Of a stretch of 64,000 nt of DNA, positions 25,951-38,666 are shown one piece after another. The translations under genes were made by a program, and so were the position numbers. How positions within the stretch are numbered: the stretch's first letter is position 1; every line of letters starts with the position of its first letter. The DNA comes from Streptomyces armeniacus. GTDB lineage: Bacteria > Actinomycetota > Actinomycetes > Streptomycetales > Streptomycetaceae. The notes below the pieces were generated by a model. The model had not been told where the DNA came from and ran no database searches. It worked only from the letters and a program-made list of their open reading frames with translations. The stretch is taken from the NCBI RefSeq assembly GCF_003355155.1, contig NZ_CP031320.1, forward strand, positions 1,474,369 to 1,538,368. Direction: 5' to 3'.

Positions 25951-27036
25951 ATGAACTGGGACGACACCACCGAGACCGCCGCCGACGGCGAGGAGCGCCT
26001 CGTCGGCTCCGCCGCCGACGGCGAGGACCAGGCCGTCGAGGCGGCGCTGCGCCCGAAGGACCTGCGGGAGTTCGTCGGACAGGCCAAGGTCAGAGAGCAG
26101 CTGGACCTGGTGCTGCGGGCGGCCCGTACGCGCGGCGCCGCCGCCGACCACGTGCTGCTGTCCGGGGCGCCCGGGCTGGGAAAGACCACCCTGTCCATGA
26201 TCATCGCGGCCGAGATGGCGGCGCCCATCCGCATCACCTCCGGCCCAGCCATCCAGCACGCCGGCGACCTCGCGGCGATCCTCTCCTCGCTGCAGGACGG
26301 CGAGGTCCTCTTCCTCGACGAGATCCACCGGATGTCCCGGCCTGCCGAGGAGATGCTGTACATGGCGATGGAGGACTTCCGCGTCGACGTGATCGTCGGC
26401 AAGGGCCCCGGCGCCACCGCCATCCCGCTGGAGCTGCCGCCGTTCACCCTGGTCGGCGCGACCACCCGGGCCGGGCTGCTGCCGCCGCCGCTGCGCGACC
26501 GCTTCGGCTTCACCGCGCACATGGAGTTCTACGAACCGGCCGAGCTCGAGCAGGTCATCCACCGCTCCGCCCGCCTGCTGGACGTCGAGACGGACGCCGA
26601 GGGCGCCACCGAGATCGCCGGCCGCTCGCGCGGCACCCCCCGTATCGCCAACCGCCTGCTGCGCCGCGTCCGCGACTACGCGCAGGTCAAGGCGGACGGC
26701 GTGATCACCCGCGAGATCGCGTCCCGGGCGCTGGCGGTGTACGAGGTGGACGAGCGCGGCCTCGACCGGCTCGACCGCGGGGTGCTGACCGCGCTGCTCA
26801 AGCTGTTCGGCGGCGGCCCCGTCGGGCTGTCCACGCTGGCCGTCGCGGTGGGGGAGGAGCGGGAGACCGTGGAGGAGGTCGCCGAGCCCTTCCTCGTACG
26901 GGAGGGTCTGCTGGCGCGCACTCCGCGTGGCCGCGTCGCCACTCCCGCCGCCTGGGCCCACCTGGGGCTCACGCCGCCGCAGCCGCCGCCGGGGGCGCCC
27001 GGGGGCGCGGGGCAGCAGGGTTTGTTCGGAGCGTGA
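25951..27036 (+). CDS. ruvB: Holliday junction helicase RuvB
   Basis: A 361-residue AAA+ motor with Walker [12 protein letters not shown], Walker [10 protein letters not shown], the sensor region [15 protein letters not shown], and a winged-helix C-terminus. It drives branch migration with RuvA. A short Gly/Pro tail ([20 protein letters not shown]) closes the protein. It lies 94 bp after ruvA; the gap has no clear terminator, so ruvCAB is probably one unit. Confidence 0.96.
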   Translation: MNWDDTTETAADGEERLVGSAADGEDQAVEAALRPKDLREFVGQAKVREQLDLVLRAARTRGAAADHVLLSGAPGLGKTTLSMIIAAEMAAPIRITSGPAIQHAGDLAAILSSLQDGEVLFLDEIHRMSRPAEEMLYMAMEDFRVDVIVGKGPGATAIPLELPPFTLVGATTRAGLLPPPLRDRFGFTAHMEFYEPAELEQVIHRSARLLDVETDAEGATEIAGRSRGTPRIANRLLRRVRDYAQVKADGVITREIASRALAVYEVDERGLDRLDRGVLTALLKLFGGGPVGLSTLAVAVGEERETVEEVAEPFLVREGLLARTPRGRVATPAAWAHLGLTPPQPPPGAPGGAGQQGLFGA

Positions 27037-27082
27037 CGGTGCGGGACTCGCGGGGGCAGGAACCTCAGTGCCATGCTTGACG

Positions 27083-27112
27083 TTGTTCCATCGGCGACAG
27101 CTCGCTTAGACT
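27083..27112 (+). promoter_or_regulatory. candidate promoter for yajC-secDF
   Basis: TTGTTC (27083-27088) and TAGACT (27107-27112) are spaced 18 bp apart, 85 bp before the yajC start. This is a reasonable HrdB-type promoter in the 160-bp ruvB-yajC gap. Confidence 0.45.
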
Positions 27113-27196
27113 CCGCCGACGTCGTCCGCCCCGGACGGCAGCCCACCCCGAATCCAGGCCGCTGAGACGCGGTCGTGCGAAGGAAATTCTTCCGCC

Positions 27197-27784
27197 GTGA
27201 ATATCGTGACTCTCCTCCCCTTCATCGTGCTCATCGGGGCCATGTTCCTGATGACCCGGTCCGCCAAGAAGAAGCAGCAGAAGGCCGCCCAGATGCGCGA
27301 CCAGATGCAGCCCGGCACCGGTGTCAGGACGATCGGGGGCATGTACGCCACCGTCAAGGAGATCCGCGATGACGCGGTGCTTCTCGAGGTCGCTCCGGGC
27401 ATGCACGCCCTCTACGCCAAGAACGCCATCGGCGCCGTCCTCGAGGAGGACGAGTTCGACCGCATCATCAACGGCGAGCCCGTCGACCTCAAGTCCGACG
27501 ATGCCCCGATCGTGCCCGATGACGTGTCCGAGCTGACCGCCGCCGACGAAGAGGCGGCCGGGGATGGGAAGATCGACCTCGGCAAGTCCCCGGCGGCCGA
27601 CGCGGATCGCGCGGAGGCCGAGGACCACGAGGACGAGGACGACGAGCACGACGAGGACGAGACCGACGTCCGGGCGGACGCGAAGACCGACGCGGACGCC
27701 GAGGACGAGACCGACGGGGCCAAGGACGACGAGGCTGCGGAGCCCAAGAACGCCAAGCGCCGAGGTGGCTCCGGCTCCAAGTAG
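27197..27784 (+). CDS. yajC: Sec translocon accessory protein YajC with acidic tail
   Basis: A 195-residue protein. An N-terminal membrane helix (IVTLLPFIVLIGAMFLM) and the RSAKKKQQKAAQMRDQ and GTGVRTIGGMYATVKEI segments are typical of YajC. The usual protein is near 110 residues. Here an extra tail of roughly 90 residues is extremely rich in Asp and Glu. YajC binds SecDF in the cytoplasmic membrane. GTG start with AAGGAAA upstream. It heads the yajC-secD-secF operon. Confidence 0.93.
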   Translation: MNIVTLLPFIVLIGAMFLMTRSAKKKQQKAAQMRDQMQPGTGVRTIGGMYATVKEIRDDAVLLEVAPGMHALYAKNAIGAVLEEDEFDRIINGEPVDLKSDDAPIVPDDVSELTAADEEAAGDGKIDLGKSPAADADRAEAEDHEDEDDEHDEDETDVRADAKTDADAEDETDGAKDDEAAEPKNAKRRGGSGSK

Positions 27785-27914
27785 CGTCCGCGCCGCCGGA
27801 CCGTGACACGCGGCCCGGCGGCGAGAGGCACCCGTACACCCACTTCGCGTGCCGCGCGGCGATGATCCGGTACGACGGGTCCGGCGCGGGCGGTTGGACA
27901 GGAGATACGAGAAG

Positions 27915-29684
27915 GTGGCAGCACCGAAGAAGGGCCGCAGGCCCACAGGTGCCCAGGGGAAGCCGGGGCGCTCCCTGCTGGTTCTGTTGCTCGTCATTGT
28001 TGCGCTCGGCGGGGGAATGCTCCTCTCCGGGAACAACACGCCCCGCCTTGGCATCGACCTTGCGGGCGGCACGAGCATCACACTCACGGCCCGGAACCAG
28101 CCGGGCGAGGCCGACGCGATCAACCAGACGAACATGAACACGGCCGTCGGCATCATCGAGCGGCGTGTGAACGGTCTCGGTGTCTCGGAGGCGGAGGTCC
28201 GGACCCAGGGCGACGAGAACATCGTCGTCAACATCCCCAAGGGCACCAACGAGAAGCAGGCGCGGGAGCAGGTCGGCACGACGGCCCAGCTGAACTTCCG
28301 GCCCGTACTGACCTACGCGCAGGACCAGCCCAAGCCCAAGCCCAGCGACTCCGGGAAGAAGCAGGACGGCGGGAAGAAGGGCGCGGGTGACGAGAAGGCC
28401 ACTTCCACCCCCTCGCCGGACGGCGGCACCCCCCAGGGCCGCGCTGTCACGGACGGCCTGAAGGCAGCCACGGACGGCAAGAAGGCGCCGAAGCCGACCC
28501 CCACGGGCTCCGGCAACGCGTCCGAACCGCCCGCCCCGGCTCCCACTCCGACCGCTCCCGCGCCCGAGGGCGTGCCGGCCAGCCTGCAGAAGCAGTTCGA
28601 GAGTCTCGACTGCTCCACCAAGGAGGCCCGGGCCAAGGCCAGTCGTGAGGCGGCGCAGCGCAAGGACGGCCAGCCCGTGGTCACTTGTGACGGCGAGCAG
28701 CCGATCAAGTACGTGCTCGGGCCGGTCGCCGTGGAGGGCAAGAACGTCAGCGACGCCAACGCCGCCCTCGACCAGACCCGCGGCCAGGGCTGGATCGTCC
28801 AGATGTCGTTCGACGACAAGGGCAGCAAGGCGTTCGGCAACATCACCAGCGAGCTCGCCCAGAAGCAGCAGCCGCAGAACCAGTTCGCGATCGTCCTGGA
28901 CGGCGAGGTCGTCTCCGCCCCCAGTGTCAGCGAGCGGCTCGTCGGCGACGCCGAGATCTCCGGGAACTTCAACCAGCAGTCCGCCGAGGACCTGGCCAAC
29001 ATCCTGTCGTACGGCGCGCTGCCGCTCACCTTCGAAGAGGGCAACGTCACCACCATCTCGCCCACGCTGGGTGCCGAGCAGCTGAAGGCCGGGCTCATCG
29101 CGGGCGGCATCGGGCTGGCGCTCGTGGTCGTGTATCTGGTCTTCTACTACCGGCTGCTCGGTCTGGTCGCCGTCTCCAGCCTGGTGGTCGCCGCCATCCT
29201 GACGTATACGATCATGACCCTGCTGGGCACCGCCATCGGCTTCGCGCTGAGTCTCCCGGCCATCTGCGGGGCCATCGTGGCCATCGGAATCACTGCGGAC
29301 TCGTTCATCGTCTACTTCGAGAGAGTGAGAGACGAGATCCGCGAAGGGCGCACGGTGCGGCCCGCCATCGCGCGGGCCTGGCCGCACGCCCGCCGGACCA
29401 TCGTGGTCTCCGACGTGGTCTCCGTCATCGCCGCCGTGGTGCTGTTCATCGTGTCCATCGGATCGGTGCAGGGCTTCGCCTTCGTGCTGGGCCTGACGAC
29501 GGTGGTGGACCTGGCGATCGTCTTCCTGCTGACGAAACCGATGATGATGATCCTGGGGCGCAAGAAGATGTTCGCCAACGGTCATCCATGGTCCGGACTC
29601 GACCCCAAGCGGCTCGGATCCCGGCCTCCGCTGCGCGGCCGCCGCCGTCCGGCAGCCGGCTCCTCCGAGACGAAGGAGGCCTGA
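27915..29684 (+). CDS. secD: protein translocase subunit SecD
   Basis: A 589-residue RND-family subunit. TM1 lies at about 20-38, followed by LGIDLAGGTSITLTA, then the periplasmic P1 region split by a low-complexity insert (residues about 135-215, rich in Lys, Pro, Thr, Gly). TM2-6 follow with AIVAIGITADSFIVYFERVRDE. SecDF uses the proton gradient to pull exported proteins outward. GTG 27915 is chosen over the earlier in-frame start because it fits TM1 and has AGGAG about 11 nt upstream. Confidence 0.95.
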   Translation: MAAPKKGRRPTGAQGKPGRSLLVLLLVIVALGGGMLLSGNNTPRLGIDLAGGTSITLTARNQPGEADAINQTNMNTAVGIIERRVNGLGVSEAEVRTQGDENIVVNIPKGTNEKQAREQVGTTAQLNFRPVLTYAQDQPKPKPSDSGKKQDGGKKGAGDEKATSTPSPDGGTPQGRAVTDGLKAATDGKKAPKPTPTGSGNASEPPAPAPTPTAPAPEGVPASLQKQFESLDCSTKEARAKASREAAQRKDGQPVVTCDGEQPIKYVLGPVAVEGKNVSDANAALDQTRGQGWIVQMSFDDKGSKAFGNITSELAQKQQPQNQFAIVLDGEVVSAPSVSERLVGDAEISGNFNQQSAEDLANILSYGALPLTFEEGNVTTISPTLGAEQLKAGLIAGGIGLALVVVYLVFYYRLLGLVAVSSLVVAAILTYTIMTLLGTAIGFALSLPAICGAIVAIGITADSFIVYFERVRDEIREGRTVRPAIARAWPHARRTIVVSDVVSVIAAVVLFIVSIGSVQGFAFVLGLTTVVDLAIVFLLTKPMMMILGRKKMFANGHPWSGLDPKRLGSRPPLRGRRRPAAGSSETKEA

Positions 29685-29685
29685 G

Positions 29686-30855
29686 ATGTCCCGACTCGGC
29701 ACACTCGGCGCGAAGCTGTACCGCGGAGAGACGAGCTACGACTTCGTAGGCAAGCGGAAGCTCTGGTACGGCATCACGCTCTGTTTCGTGATCGTCTCCC
29801 TGCTCGGGCTCGGCTTCCGCGGGCTCTACATGGGCATCGAGTTCCAGGGCGGAGCCGTGTTCACCACGCCGCCGACCAAGGTGTCGCAGGAGGACGCGCG
29901 GCAGGTCGCCGAGGACACCTCCGGGCGCGACGCCCGCGTCCAGGAGCTGGGCAGCGGGGCCCTCCGCATCCAGGTCACCGACCTGGAGACGGAGGAGTCC
30001 GGAGAGACCCGCGACGCGCTGGCGAAAGAGCTCGGCGTGAGCTCCCAGAAGGTCAACGCGGAACTGGTCGGGCCCAGTTGGGGCGACCAGATGACGGACA
30101 AGGCCATCCAGGGACTGATCGTCTTCCTGGTCCTGGTGAGTGTCTATCTCGCCCTCGCCTTCGAGTGGCGGATGGCGGTGGCGGCCCTGGTCGCGCTCCT
30201 CCACGACCTGGCGGTCACCGTCGGCGTCTACGCGCTGGTCGGCTTCGAAGTGACCCCCGGCACCGTGGTGGGCATGCTGACCATCCTCGGGTACTCGCTG
30301 TACGACACCGTGGTCGTCTTCGACAAGGTCAAGGAGAAGACCAAGAACGTCACCAAGCAGGACCGCCACACCTACGGAGAGCTGGCCAACCTCGGCATCA
30401 ACGCCACGGTCGTCCGTTCCGTCAACACCTCGGTGGTGGCCCTGCTGCCGGTGGCCGCGCTGCTGTTCATCGGCAGCGGCCTGCTCGCCGGAGGCATGCT
30501 CAAGGACATCGCGCTGTCGCTGTTCATCGGTCTCACCGCGGGGACGTTCTCCTCGATCATGATCGCCACTCCGGTCACCACCGACCTGAAGCTGCGCGAG
30601 CCCAAGATCAGGGACCACGACCGCCGGGTGCGGGCCCGCCGCGCCAAGGCCGCGGCCCGCGGCGAGCCGGAGCCGGAGGACGACACGGCGGCCGGAGAGG
30701 CCGCTGACGACGACCCGGACGAACCTGAGGACGCAGGCGTGCCGGCGGCCGCCGCCGTCGGTTCCCAGCGGTCGGAACGTTCCCAGCGGCAGCAGCGTCA
30801 GCAGCCCGCCACCCGTAACCGCGGCCGAGGCCGCCCGTCCGGCAAGCGGAGGTAG
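29686..30855 (+). CDS. secF: protein translocase subunit SecF
   Basis: A 389-residue subunit with YRGETSYDFVGKRKLWYGIT, the GIEFQGGAVF strand, and TM helices with LGYSLYDTVVVFDKVKEKTK. A charged C-terminal tail of about 80 residues (Glu/Asp/Arg/Gln-rich) is longer than in most bacteria. ATG 29686 lies one base after the secD stop, with AAGGAGG upstream. It partners SecD. Confidence 0.95.
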   Translation: MSRLGTLGAKLYRGETSYDFVGKRKLWYGITLCFVIVSLLGLGFRGLYMGIEFQGGAVFTTPPTKVSQEDARQVAEDTSGRDARVQELGSGALRIQVTDLETEESGETRDALAKELGVSSQKVNAELVGPSWGDQMTDKAIQGLIVFLVLVSVYLALAFEWRMAVAALVALLHDLAVTVGVYALVGFEVTPGTVVGMLTILGYSLYDTVVVFDKVKEKTKNVTKQDRHTYGELANLGINATVVRSVNTSVVALLPVAALLFIGSGLLAGGMLKDIALSLFIGLTAGTFSSIMIATPVTTDLKLREPKIRDHDRRVRARRAKAAARGEPEPEDDTAAGEAADDDPDEPEDAGVPAAAAVGSQRSERSQRQQRQQPATRNRGRGRPSGKRR

Positions 30856-30859
30856 CCCC

Positions 30860-31420
30860 GTGACCGACACCCACACCGTGTCCGACGGCGTACGCGAGCT
30901 GCTGCTCAGCCGTATCCGTGACGTGGCGGACTACCCGAAGCCGGGCGTGATGTTCAAGGACATCACGCCGCTGCTCGCCGACCCGGAGGCGTTCTCCGCG
31001 CTCACGGACACCCTGGCGGCGCTCTGCGTACGGCACGGCGCGACCAAGGTCGTCGGCCTGGAGGCGCGCGGCTTCATCCTGGCCGCGCCGGCCGCCGTCC
31101 GCGCGGGCCTCGGCTTCATCCCCGTACGCAAGGCGGGCAAGCTGCCGGGCGCGACGCTCTCGCAGTCGTACGAGCTCGAGTACGGCACCGCCGAGATGGA
31201 GGTGCACGCCGAGGACGTCAGCGACGCCGACCGGGTCCTGGTCATCGACGACGTGCTCGCCACCGGCGGCACCGCCGAGGCGTCCCTGCAGCTCGTCCGG
31301 CGCGCGGGGGCGCAGGTCGCGGGCGTCGCGGTGCTGCTGGAGCTCGGTTTCCTGGGCGGCCGCGCCCGGCTGGAGCCCGCGCTGAAGGACGCACCGCTGG
31401 AAGCACTGGTCACGGTCTGA
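30860..31420 (+). CDS. apt: adenine phosphoribosyltransferase
   Basis: A 186-residue type I phosphoribosyltransferase. PKPGVMFKDITPLL is the APT signature and VLVIDDVLATGGTAEA the PRPP loop. It salvages adenine to AMP. GTG start 4 bp after secF, so co-transcribed with secDF. The secDF-apt-relA order is conserved in actinobacteria. Confidence 0.96.
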   Translation: MTDTHTVSDGVRELLLSRIRDVADYPKPGVMFKDITPLLADPEAFSALTDTLAALCVRHGATKVVGLEARGFILAAPAAVRAGLGFIPVRKAGKLPGATLSQSYELEYGTAEMEVHAEDVSDADRVLVIDDVLATGGTAEASLQLVRRAGAQVAGVAVLLELGFLGGRARLEPALKDAPLEALVTV

Positions 31421-31472
31421 CGCTGTACGCCGCGGCTGTACCGCACGTCACAGTCTGAAGACAGGGCCCGTA

Positions 31473-31514
31473 CGACGGCCGGTCACCCGGTATTTTCCGG
31501 GGGACCGGCCGTCG
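31473..31514. terminator. strong hairpin between apt and relA
   Basis: A 12-bp outer stem (CGACGGCCGGTC/GACCGGCCGTCG), one A-G mismatch, and a 5-bp inner stem CCCGG/CCGGG with loop TATTTT, followed by GTTTT. It begins 52 bp after the apt stop and ends 91 bp before relA, arguing for a separate relA promoter. Confidence 0.75.
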
Positions 31515-31605
31515 CCGTTTTCCCGGCCGTTCTGCCGTGGCCGGGGCTCGCCGCGGCGAGGTCGCTACCATGGCAGTCCGACCTGGGGTCCAACGAGGAG
31601 TGCAC

Positions 31606-34173
<2,568 letters not shown>

Positions 34174-34242
34174 CGCGGTGACGCGGCACAGGTCGTACGA
34201 ACCGTACGCGCCGGGGGTGCCGGCCGTACGCGGCGGTGCTGC

Positions 34243-35472
34243 TCAGCCGCCGAACTCCTCCAGGCCCTTGAGCGCCTGGTCCAACAGCGCCTGACGGCCC
34301 GCCAGTTCCTGCTCGAGCTTCGCCGCCTTCGCGGTGTTCCCGGCGGCGCGCGCCTTCTCGGCCTGCTCCCGCAGCTTGTCCACCGCGTCCTGCAGCTGAC
34401 CCGTCAGACCGGCCGCGCGGGCCCGCGCCTCCGGGTTGCTGCGCCGCCACTCGGCCTCCTCGGCCTCCTGCAGCGCACGCTCCACCGCGTGCACGCGGCC
34501 CTCGATCTTCGCCTTCGAGTCGCGCGGCACGTGCCCGATCGCGTCCCAGCGCTCGTTGATCGCCCGGAACGCGGCCCGCGCCGCCTTCAGATCGGTGATC
34601 GGGAGCAGCTTCTCCGCCTCGGCGGCGAGCTCCTCCTTACGAGTCAGATTCTCCCGCTGCTCGCTGTCCCGCTCCGCGAACACCTCGCTGCGCGCCTGGA
34701 AGAAGACGTCCTGCGCGCCGCGGAACCGGCTCCACAGGTCCTCCTCGTGCTCCCGCTGCGCCCGCCCGGCCGCCTTCCACTCCTGCATCAGATCGCGGTA
34801 CTTGGCGGCGGTCGGACCCCAGTCGCGGGAGCCGGAGAGCGACTCCGCCTCGGCGACCAGCTTCTCCTTGCGCTGCCGCGCCTCCTCGCGCTGCGCGTCC
34901 AGCTGCGCGAAGTGCGCCTTGCGGCGCTTGGAGAACGCGGATCGGGCGTGCGAGAAGCGGTGCCACAGCTCGTCGTCCGTCTTGCGGTCGAGCCGCGGCA
35001 GCCCTTTCCAGATGTCCACCAGCGCCCGCAGCCGTTCGCCGGCCACCCGCCACTGCTCGCTCTGCGCCAGCTGCTCGGCCTCGGCGACCAGATCCTCCTT
35101 GGCCTTGTGCGCCTCCTCGGTCTGCTTCGCCTTGTGCGCCTTGCGCTCCTCGCGGCGTTCCTCGATGGTGCGGGCCAGCTTGTCCAGCCGCTCCCGCAGC
35201 GCGTCCAGGTCGCCGACGGCGTGATGCGCGTCGACCTGCTCACGCAGGTGTGCGATGGCGGTGTTGGCGTCCTTCGTGGACAGGTCGGTGGTCTTCACCC
35301 TCTTCTCGAGGAGGCTGATCTCGACGACCAGGCCGTCGTATTTGCGCTCGAAGTAGGCCAGAGCCTCATCGGGCGAGCCCGCCTGCCAGGAGCCGACGAC
35401 CTTCTCGCCGTCCGCCGTGCGTACGTACACGGTCCCCGCCTCGTCGACGCGGCCCCACCGGTCGCTGCTCAC
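34243..35472 (-). CDS. DUF349 helical-repeat protein
   Basis: A 409-residue, almost entirely helical protein with three DUF349 repeats. Repeat signatures are WRVAGERLRALVDIWKGLP, WGPTAAKYRDLMQEWKAAG and LKAARAAFRAINERWDAIG. Lys/Glu coiled-coil linkers join them and a C-terminal coiled coil ends EQELAGRQALLDQALKGLEE. It is conserved beside relA in actinobacteria; the function is not settled. GTG 35472 follows GGAGGCGCT. It converges with relA. Confidence 0.88.
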   Translation of the reverse strand: MSSDRWGRVDEAGTVYVRTADGEKVVGSWQAGSPDEALAYFERKYDGLVVEISLLEKRVKTTDLSTKDANTAIAHLREQVDAHHAVGDLDALRERLDKLARTIEERREERKAHKAKQTEEAHKAKEDLVAEAEQLAQSEQWRVAGERLRALVDIWKGLPRLDRKTDDELWHRFSHARSAFSKRRKAHFAQLDAQREEARQRKEKLVAEAESLSGSRDWGPTAAKYRDLMQEWKAAGRAQREHEEDLWSRFRGAQDVFFQARSEVFAERDSEQRENLTRKEELAAEAEKLLPITDLKAARAAFRAINERWDAIGHVPRDSKAKIEGRVHAVERALQEAEEAEWRRSNPEARARAAGLTGQLQDAVDKLREQAEKARAAGNTAKAAKLEQELAGRQALLDQALKGLEEFGG

Positions 35473-35641
35473 AGCGCCTCCTCCACATGATGTCCAGCGA
35501 GGAGTTGCGGCCTCCTGGCATCGTCCACAGGTTTCGTCATGGCCAAGATAGGCGAACGGCGGCCACGCTGTCCGCATCCAGCGCGGTCGAAATTTTCCCC
35601 TTCGGGCTACTCCGCTCCTGATCAGATCCGGTGGAATCCGG

Positions 35642-36454
35642 TCAGCCCGCCTTGACGGTGGCCTTGTCGATCACCACGGTCGCGTTCGGCGGCCCGTCGG
35701 GGGTGCCGCCGCCGACGCCCGCGCCGACGATCTTCTTCAGCACCTTCATCCCGGAGTCGGAGACGGTGCCGAACGGCGTGTACGTGGCCGGCAGCTTGCT
35801 GTCCTTGTGCACGAGGAAGAACTGGCTGCCGCCGCTGTCCTTCTGGCCGGTGTTGGCCATCGCCACCGTGCCCGCCGGATAGACGCCGCCCTTGACCTTC
35901 GGGTCCTTCAGGTTCTCGTCCGGCAGGGTGTACCCCGGGTCGCCGGTGCCCTTTCCGGTGGGGTCGCCGCACTGCAGCACGGCGACACCGCCCGTGGTCA
36001 GCCGGTGACAGGAGGTGTGGTCGAAGAACCCTTCATCCGCGAGGAACTTGAACGAGTTCACGGTGTGCGGGGCGTTCTCCGCGTCCAGCTGGATGCCGAT
36101 GTCGCCGCAGGTCGTCTTCAGCGTCATCGCGTACGCCGCCGACTTGTCGATCGTCAGCTTCGGTTCCTTCTTCCACTGCTTGCCGTTCGGCTTGCCCTCC
36201 GCGGGCTTGTCGCAGGGGTCCGGCGCCTTGCTGGGCTCGTTGCTCGGCTTGTCCGCGGCGTTCTCCTTCTCCTCGTCGCCGTTCAGCCCGCCGGTCGCGG
36301 CATACGCGGACACAGCGCCGACCGCCAGCACCACCCCGGCCGCGATCGCCGCGTTCCGGATCCGGGCCCTGCGCCGGGCCCTGGCACGGCGCTCCAGCTG
36401 GCGCTGGAACTTCTCACGTGCGAGCTGCTTCCGCCGCTGCTCACTGCTGACCAC
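35642..36454 (-). CDS. membrane-anchored cyclophilin-type peptidyl-prolyl isomerase
   Basis: A 270-residue protein. A basic N-terminus (REKFQRQLERRARARRRARI) precedes one membrane helix (AAIAAGVVLAVGAVSAYAA) and a charged linker. The outside-facing cyclophilin domain has APHTVNSFKFLADEGFFDH, TVAMANTGQKDSGGSQFF and TPFGTVSDSGMKVL. It probably folds exported proteins. GTG 36454 is 7 nt after AAGGAG. Cyclophilin active-site Phe and Gln are present, though the arginine position reads CHRLTTGG. Confidence 0.9.
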   Translation of the reverse strand: MVSSEQRRKQLAREKFQRQLERRARARRRARIRNAAIAAGVVLAVGAVSAYAATGGLNGDEEKENAADKPSNEPSKAPDPCDKPAEGKPNGKQWKKEPKLTIDKSAAYAMTLKTTCGDIGIQLDAENAPHTVNSFKFLADEGFFDHTSCHRLTTGGVAVLQCGDPTGKGTGDPGYTLPDENLKDPKVKGGVYPAGTVAMANTGQKDSGGSQFFLVHKDSKLPATYTPFGTVSDSGMKVLKKIVGAGVGGGTPDGPPNATVVIDKATVKAG

Positions 36455-36613
36455 CGCTCGTCTCCTTCGGTACCCCGGGTGCGTGGCGGGACCGCGGCCC
36501 GTACGCACGGTCTCGAACTTGGCCCGTACCGTATACGGGTTCGCCGCGTCCGCACCGCCGCCGGTAGGCTCTTCATCAGCCGCTGCCACCTGTCGGACGA
36601 CTGAAGGACGATC

Positions 36614-37330
36614 GTGCTCGTAGCCGGGTTCCCCGCCGGGGCCTGGGGGACCAATTGTTATCTGGTCGCCCCCGCCGCCGGTGAGGAGTGCGTGATCATC
36701 GACCCGGGCCACCAGGCCGCCGAGGGCGTCCGGGAGGCCGTCGCCAAGCACCGGCTCAAGCCGGTCGCGGTGATCCTCACGCACGGACACATCGACCACG
36801 TGGCGTCCGTGCTGCCCGTGTGCGGCGCGCACGACGTGCCCGCGTGGATCCACCCCGACGACCGGTACATGCTGAGCGACCCCGAGAAGGCGCTGGGCCG
36901 CAGCATCGGGCAGCCGCTGATGGGCGAGCTGTCCGTGGGGGAGCCGGACGATCTGAAGGAGCTCACCGACGGCGCGCGGCTGGCACTGGCCGGGCTGGAG
37001 CTGACCGTGGCGCACGCGCCCGGGCATACCAAGGGGTCGGTGACCTTCAGGATGCCCGAGCAGGACGACGTGCCTCCCGTCTTCTTCTCGGGCGACCTGC
37101 TGTTCGCCGGCTCCGTAGGACGCACCGATCTGCCGGGCGGCGACCACGCCGAGCTCCTCGGTTCGCTGGCACGGGTGTGCCTGCCGCTGGAGGACTCGAC
37201 GGTGGTGCTTTCCGGCCACGGCCCCCAGACCACCATCGGCCGCGAACGCGCCACCAACCCCTTCCTGCGAGAGGTGGCGGCGAGCGGTCCCGGAGACGGC
37301 GTGAGCGCCGCTCCGCGACGAGGAATGTGA
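36614..37330 (+). CDS. metallo-beta-lactamase-fold hydrolase (glyoxalase II-like)
   Basis: A 238-residue MBL-fold enzyme. Zinc motif THGHIDHVA, then [32 protein letters not shown] and [13 protein letters not shown] supply the metal ligands typical of hydroxyacylglutathione hydrolase-like proteins. Streptomycetes use mycothiol, so the true thioester substrate may differ. GTG start after GAAGGA. It is divergent from the cyclophilin and directly before hisS, a pairing conserved in many bacteria. Confidence 0.9.
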   Translation: MLVAGFPAGAWGTNCYLVAPAAGEECVIIDPGHQAAEGVREAVAKHRLKPVAVILTHGHIDHVASVLPVCGAHDVPAWIHPDDRYMLSDPEKALGRSIGQPLMGELSVGEPDDLKELTDGARLALAGLELTVAHAPGHTKGSVTFRMPEQDDVPPVFFSGDLLFAGSVGRTDLPGGDHAELLGSLARVCLPLEDSTVVLSGHGPQTTIGRERATNPFLREVAASGPGDGVSAAPRRGM

Positions 37331-37341
37331 CGACGACTTCC

Positions 37342-38601
37342 GTGAGCACGTTTTCCGCCCCCAAGGGCACCTACGATCTGATCCCGCCGGACTCCGCGGA
37401 GTTCCTGGCGGTGCGCGAGGCGCTCGCCGCGCCGCTGCTGCGGGCCGGCTACGGCTATGTCGAGACCCCCGGTTTCGAGCAGGCCGAACTCTTCTCCCGC
37501 GGGGTCGGCGAGTCCACCGACATCGTGACCAAGGAGATGTACACGCTGACCACCAAGGGCGGCGACCAGCTCGCGCTCCGCCCGGAGGGCACCGCGTCCG
37601 TCCTGCGCGCGGCGCTCCAGCGGAACCTGCACCGCAGTGCGCTGCCCGTGAAGCTCTGGTACTCGGGCTCGTACTACCGCTACGAACGCCCGCAGGCCGG
37701 CCGCTACCGGCACTTCTCGCAGGTCGGCGCCGAGGCACTGGGCGCCGAGGACCCGGTGCTGGACGCCGAGTTGATCATCCTGGCCGACGACGCGTACCGC
37801 TCGCTGGGCCTGCGCGAGTTCCGTATCCTGCTGAACTCGCTGGGTGACAAGGAGTGCCGGCCCGTCTACCGCGCCGCGCTCCAGGAGTACCTGCGGCGGC
37901 TCGACCTGGACGAGGACACGCGCCGGCGCATCGAGATCAACCCCCTGCGCGTGCTGGACGACAAGCGGGACAGCGTGCAGCGGCAGCTGGCAGACGCGCC
38001 GCTGATGCGGGACCACCTGTGCGAGGCCTGCAAGGCGTACCACGAGCAGGTGCGCGAGCTGCTCGGCGCGGCGGGCGTCGCGTTCGAGGACGACCCGCGG
38101 CTGGTGCGCGGCCTCGACTACTACACCCGTACGACCTTCGAGTTCGTCCACGATGGCCTCGGCTCGCAGTCGGCGGTCGGCGGCGGCGGGCGGTACGACG
38201 GGCTCTCCGAGATGCTCGGCGGCCCCGAACTCCCCTCCGTGGGCTGGGCGCTCGGCGTCGACCGTACGGTGCTGGCGCTCCGCGCCGAGGGCGTACGGCT
38301 GGACCTGGCCCCGGGCCCGCGGGTGTACGCGGTGCCCCTGGGGGAGGAGGCGCGGCGCGTGCTCTTCGGCGTCGTGACGGAGCTGCGCCGGGAGGGCATC
38401 GCGGCGGACTTCGCGTTCGGCGGCAAGGGCCTGAAGAACGCGATGAAATCAGCCAACCGCTCCGGTGCCCGCTGCGCGCTGGTGCTGGGGGAGCGGGACC
38501 TTGCCGAAGGGCTGGTCCAGGTCAAGGATCTGGAGTCCGGCGAGCAGAGCCCGGTGCCACTCGATCGAGTGGTCACCGCGGTTCGGGCGAAGGTCGGCTG
38601 A
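37342..38601 (+). CDS. hisS: histidyl-tRNA synthetase
   Basis: A 419-residue class II synthetase with [17 protein letters not shown], the motif-2 arginine region [37 protein letters not shown] and [12 protein letters not shown] 37342 fits the homologue start MSTF. GTG 37327, which overlaps the upstream stop, would add five residues and has AGGA only 2 nt away. It charges tRNA-His. Confidence 0.96.
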   Translation: MSTFSAPKGTYDLIPPDSAEFLAVREALAAPLLRAGYGYVETPGFEQAELFSRGVGESTDIVTKEMYTLTTKGGDQLALRPEGTASVLRAALQRNLHRSALPVKLWYSGSYYRYERPQAGRYRHFSQVGAEALGAEDPVLDAELIILADDAYRSLGLREFRILLNSLGDKECRPVYRAALQEYLRRLDLDEDTRRRIEINPLRVLDDKRDSVQRQLADAPLMRDHLCEACKAYHEQVRELLGAAGVAFEDDPRLVRGLDYYTRTTFEFVHDGLGSQSAVGGGGRYDGLSEMLGGPELPSVGWALGVDRTVLALRAEGVRLDLAPGPRVYAVPLGEEARRVLFGVVTELRREGIAADFAFGGKGLKNAMKSANRSGARCALVLGERDLAEGLVQVKDLESGEQSPVPLDRVVTAVRAKVG

Positions 38602-38666
38602 GGGTACGGGCGTTGGTCCATAATGAGCACACGCTCGACTTCGACGGATGACGGGACGACAGCGCT

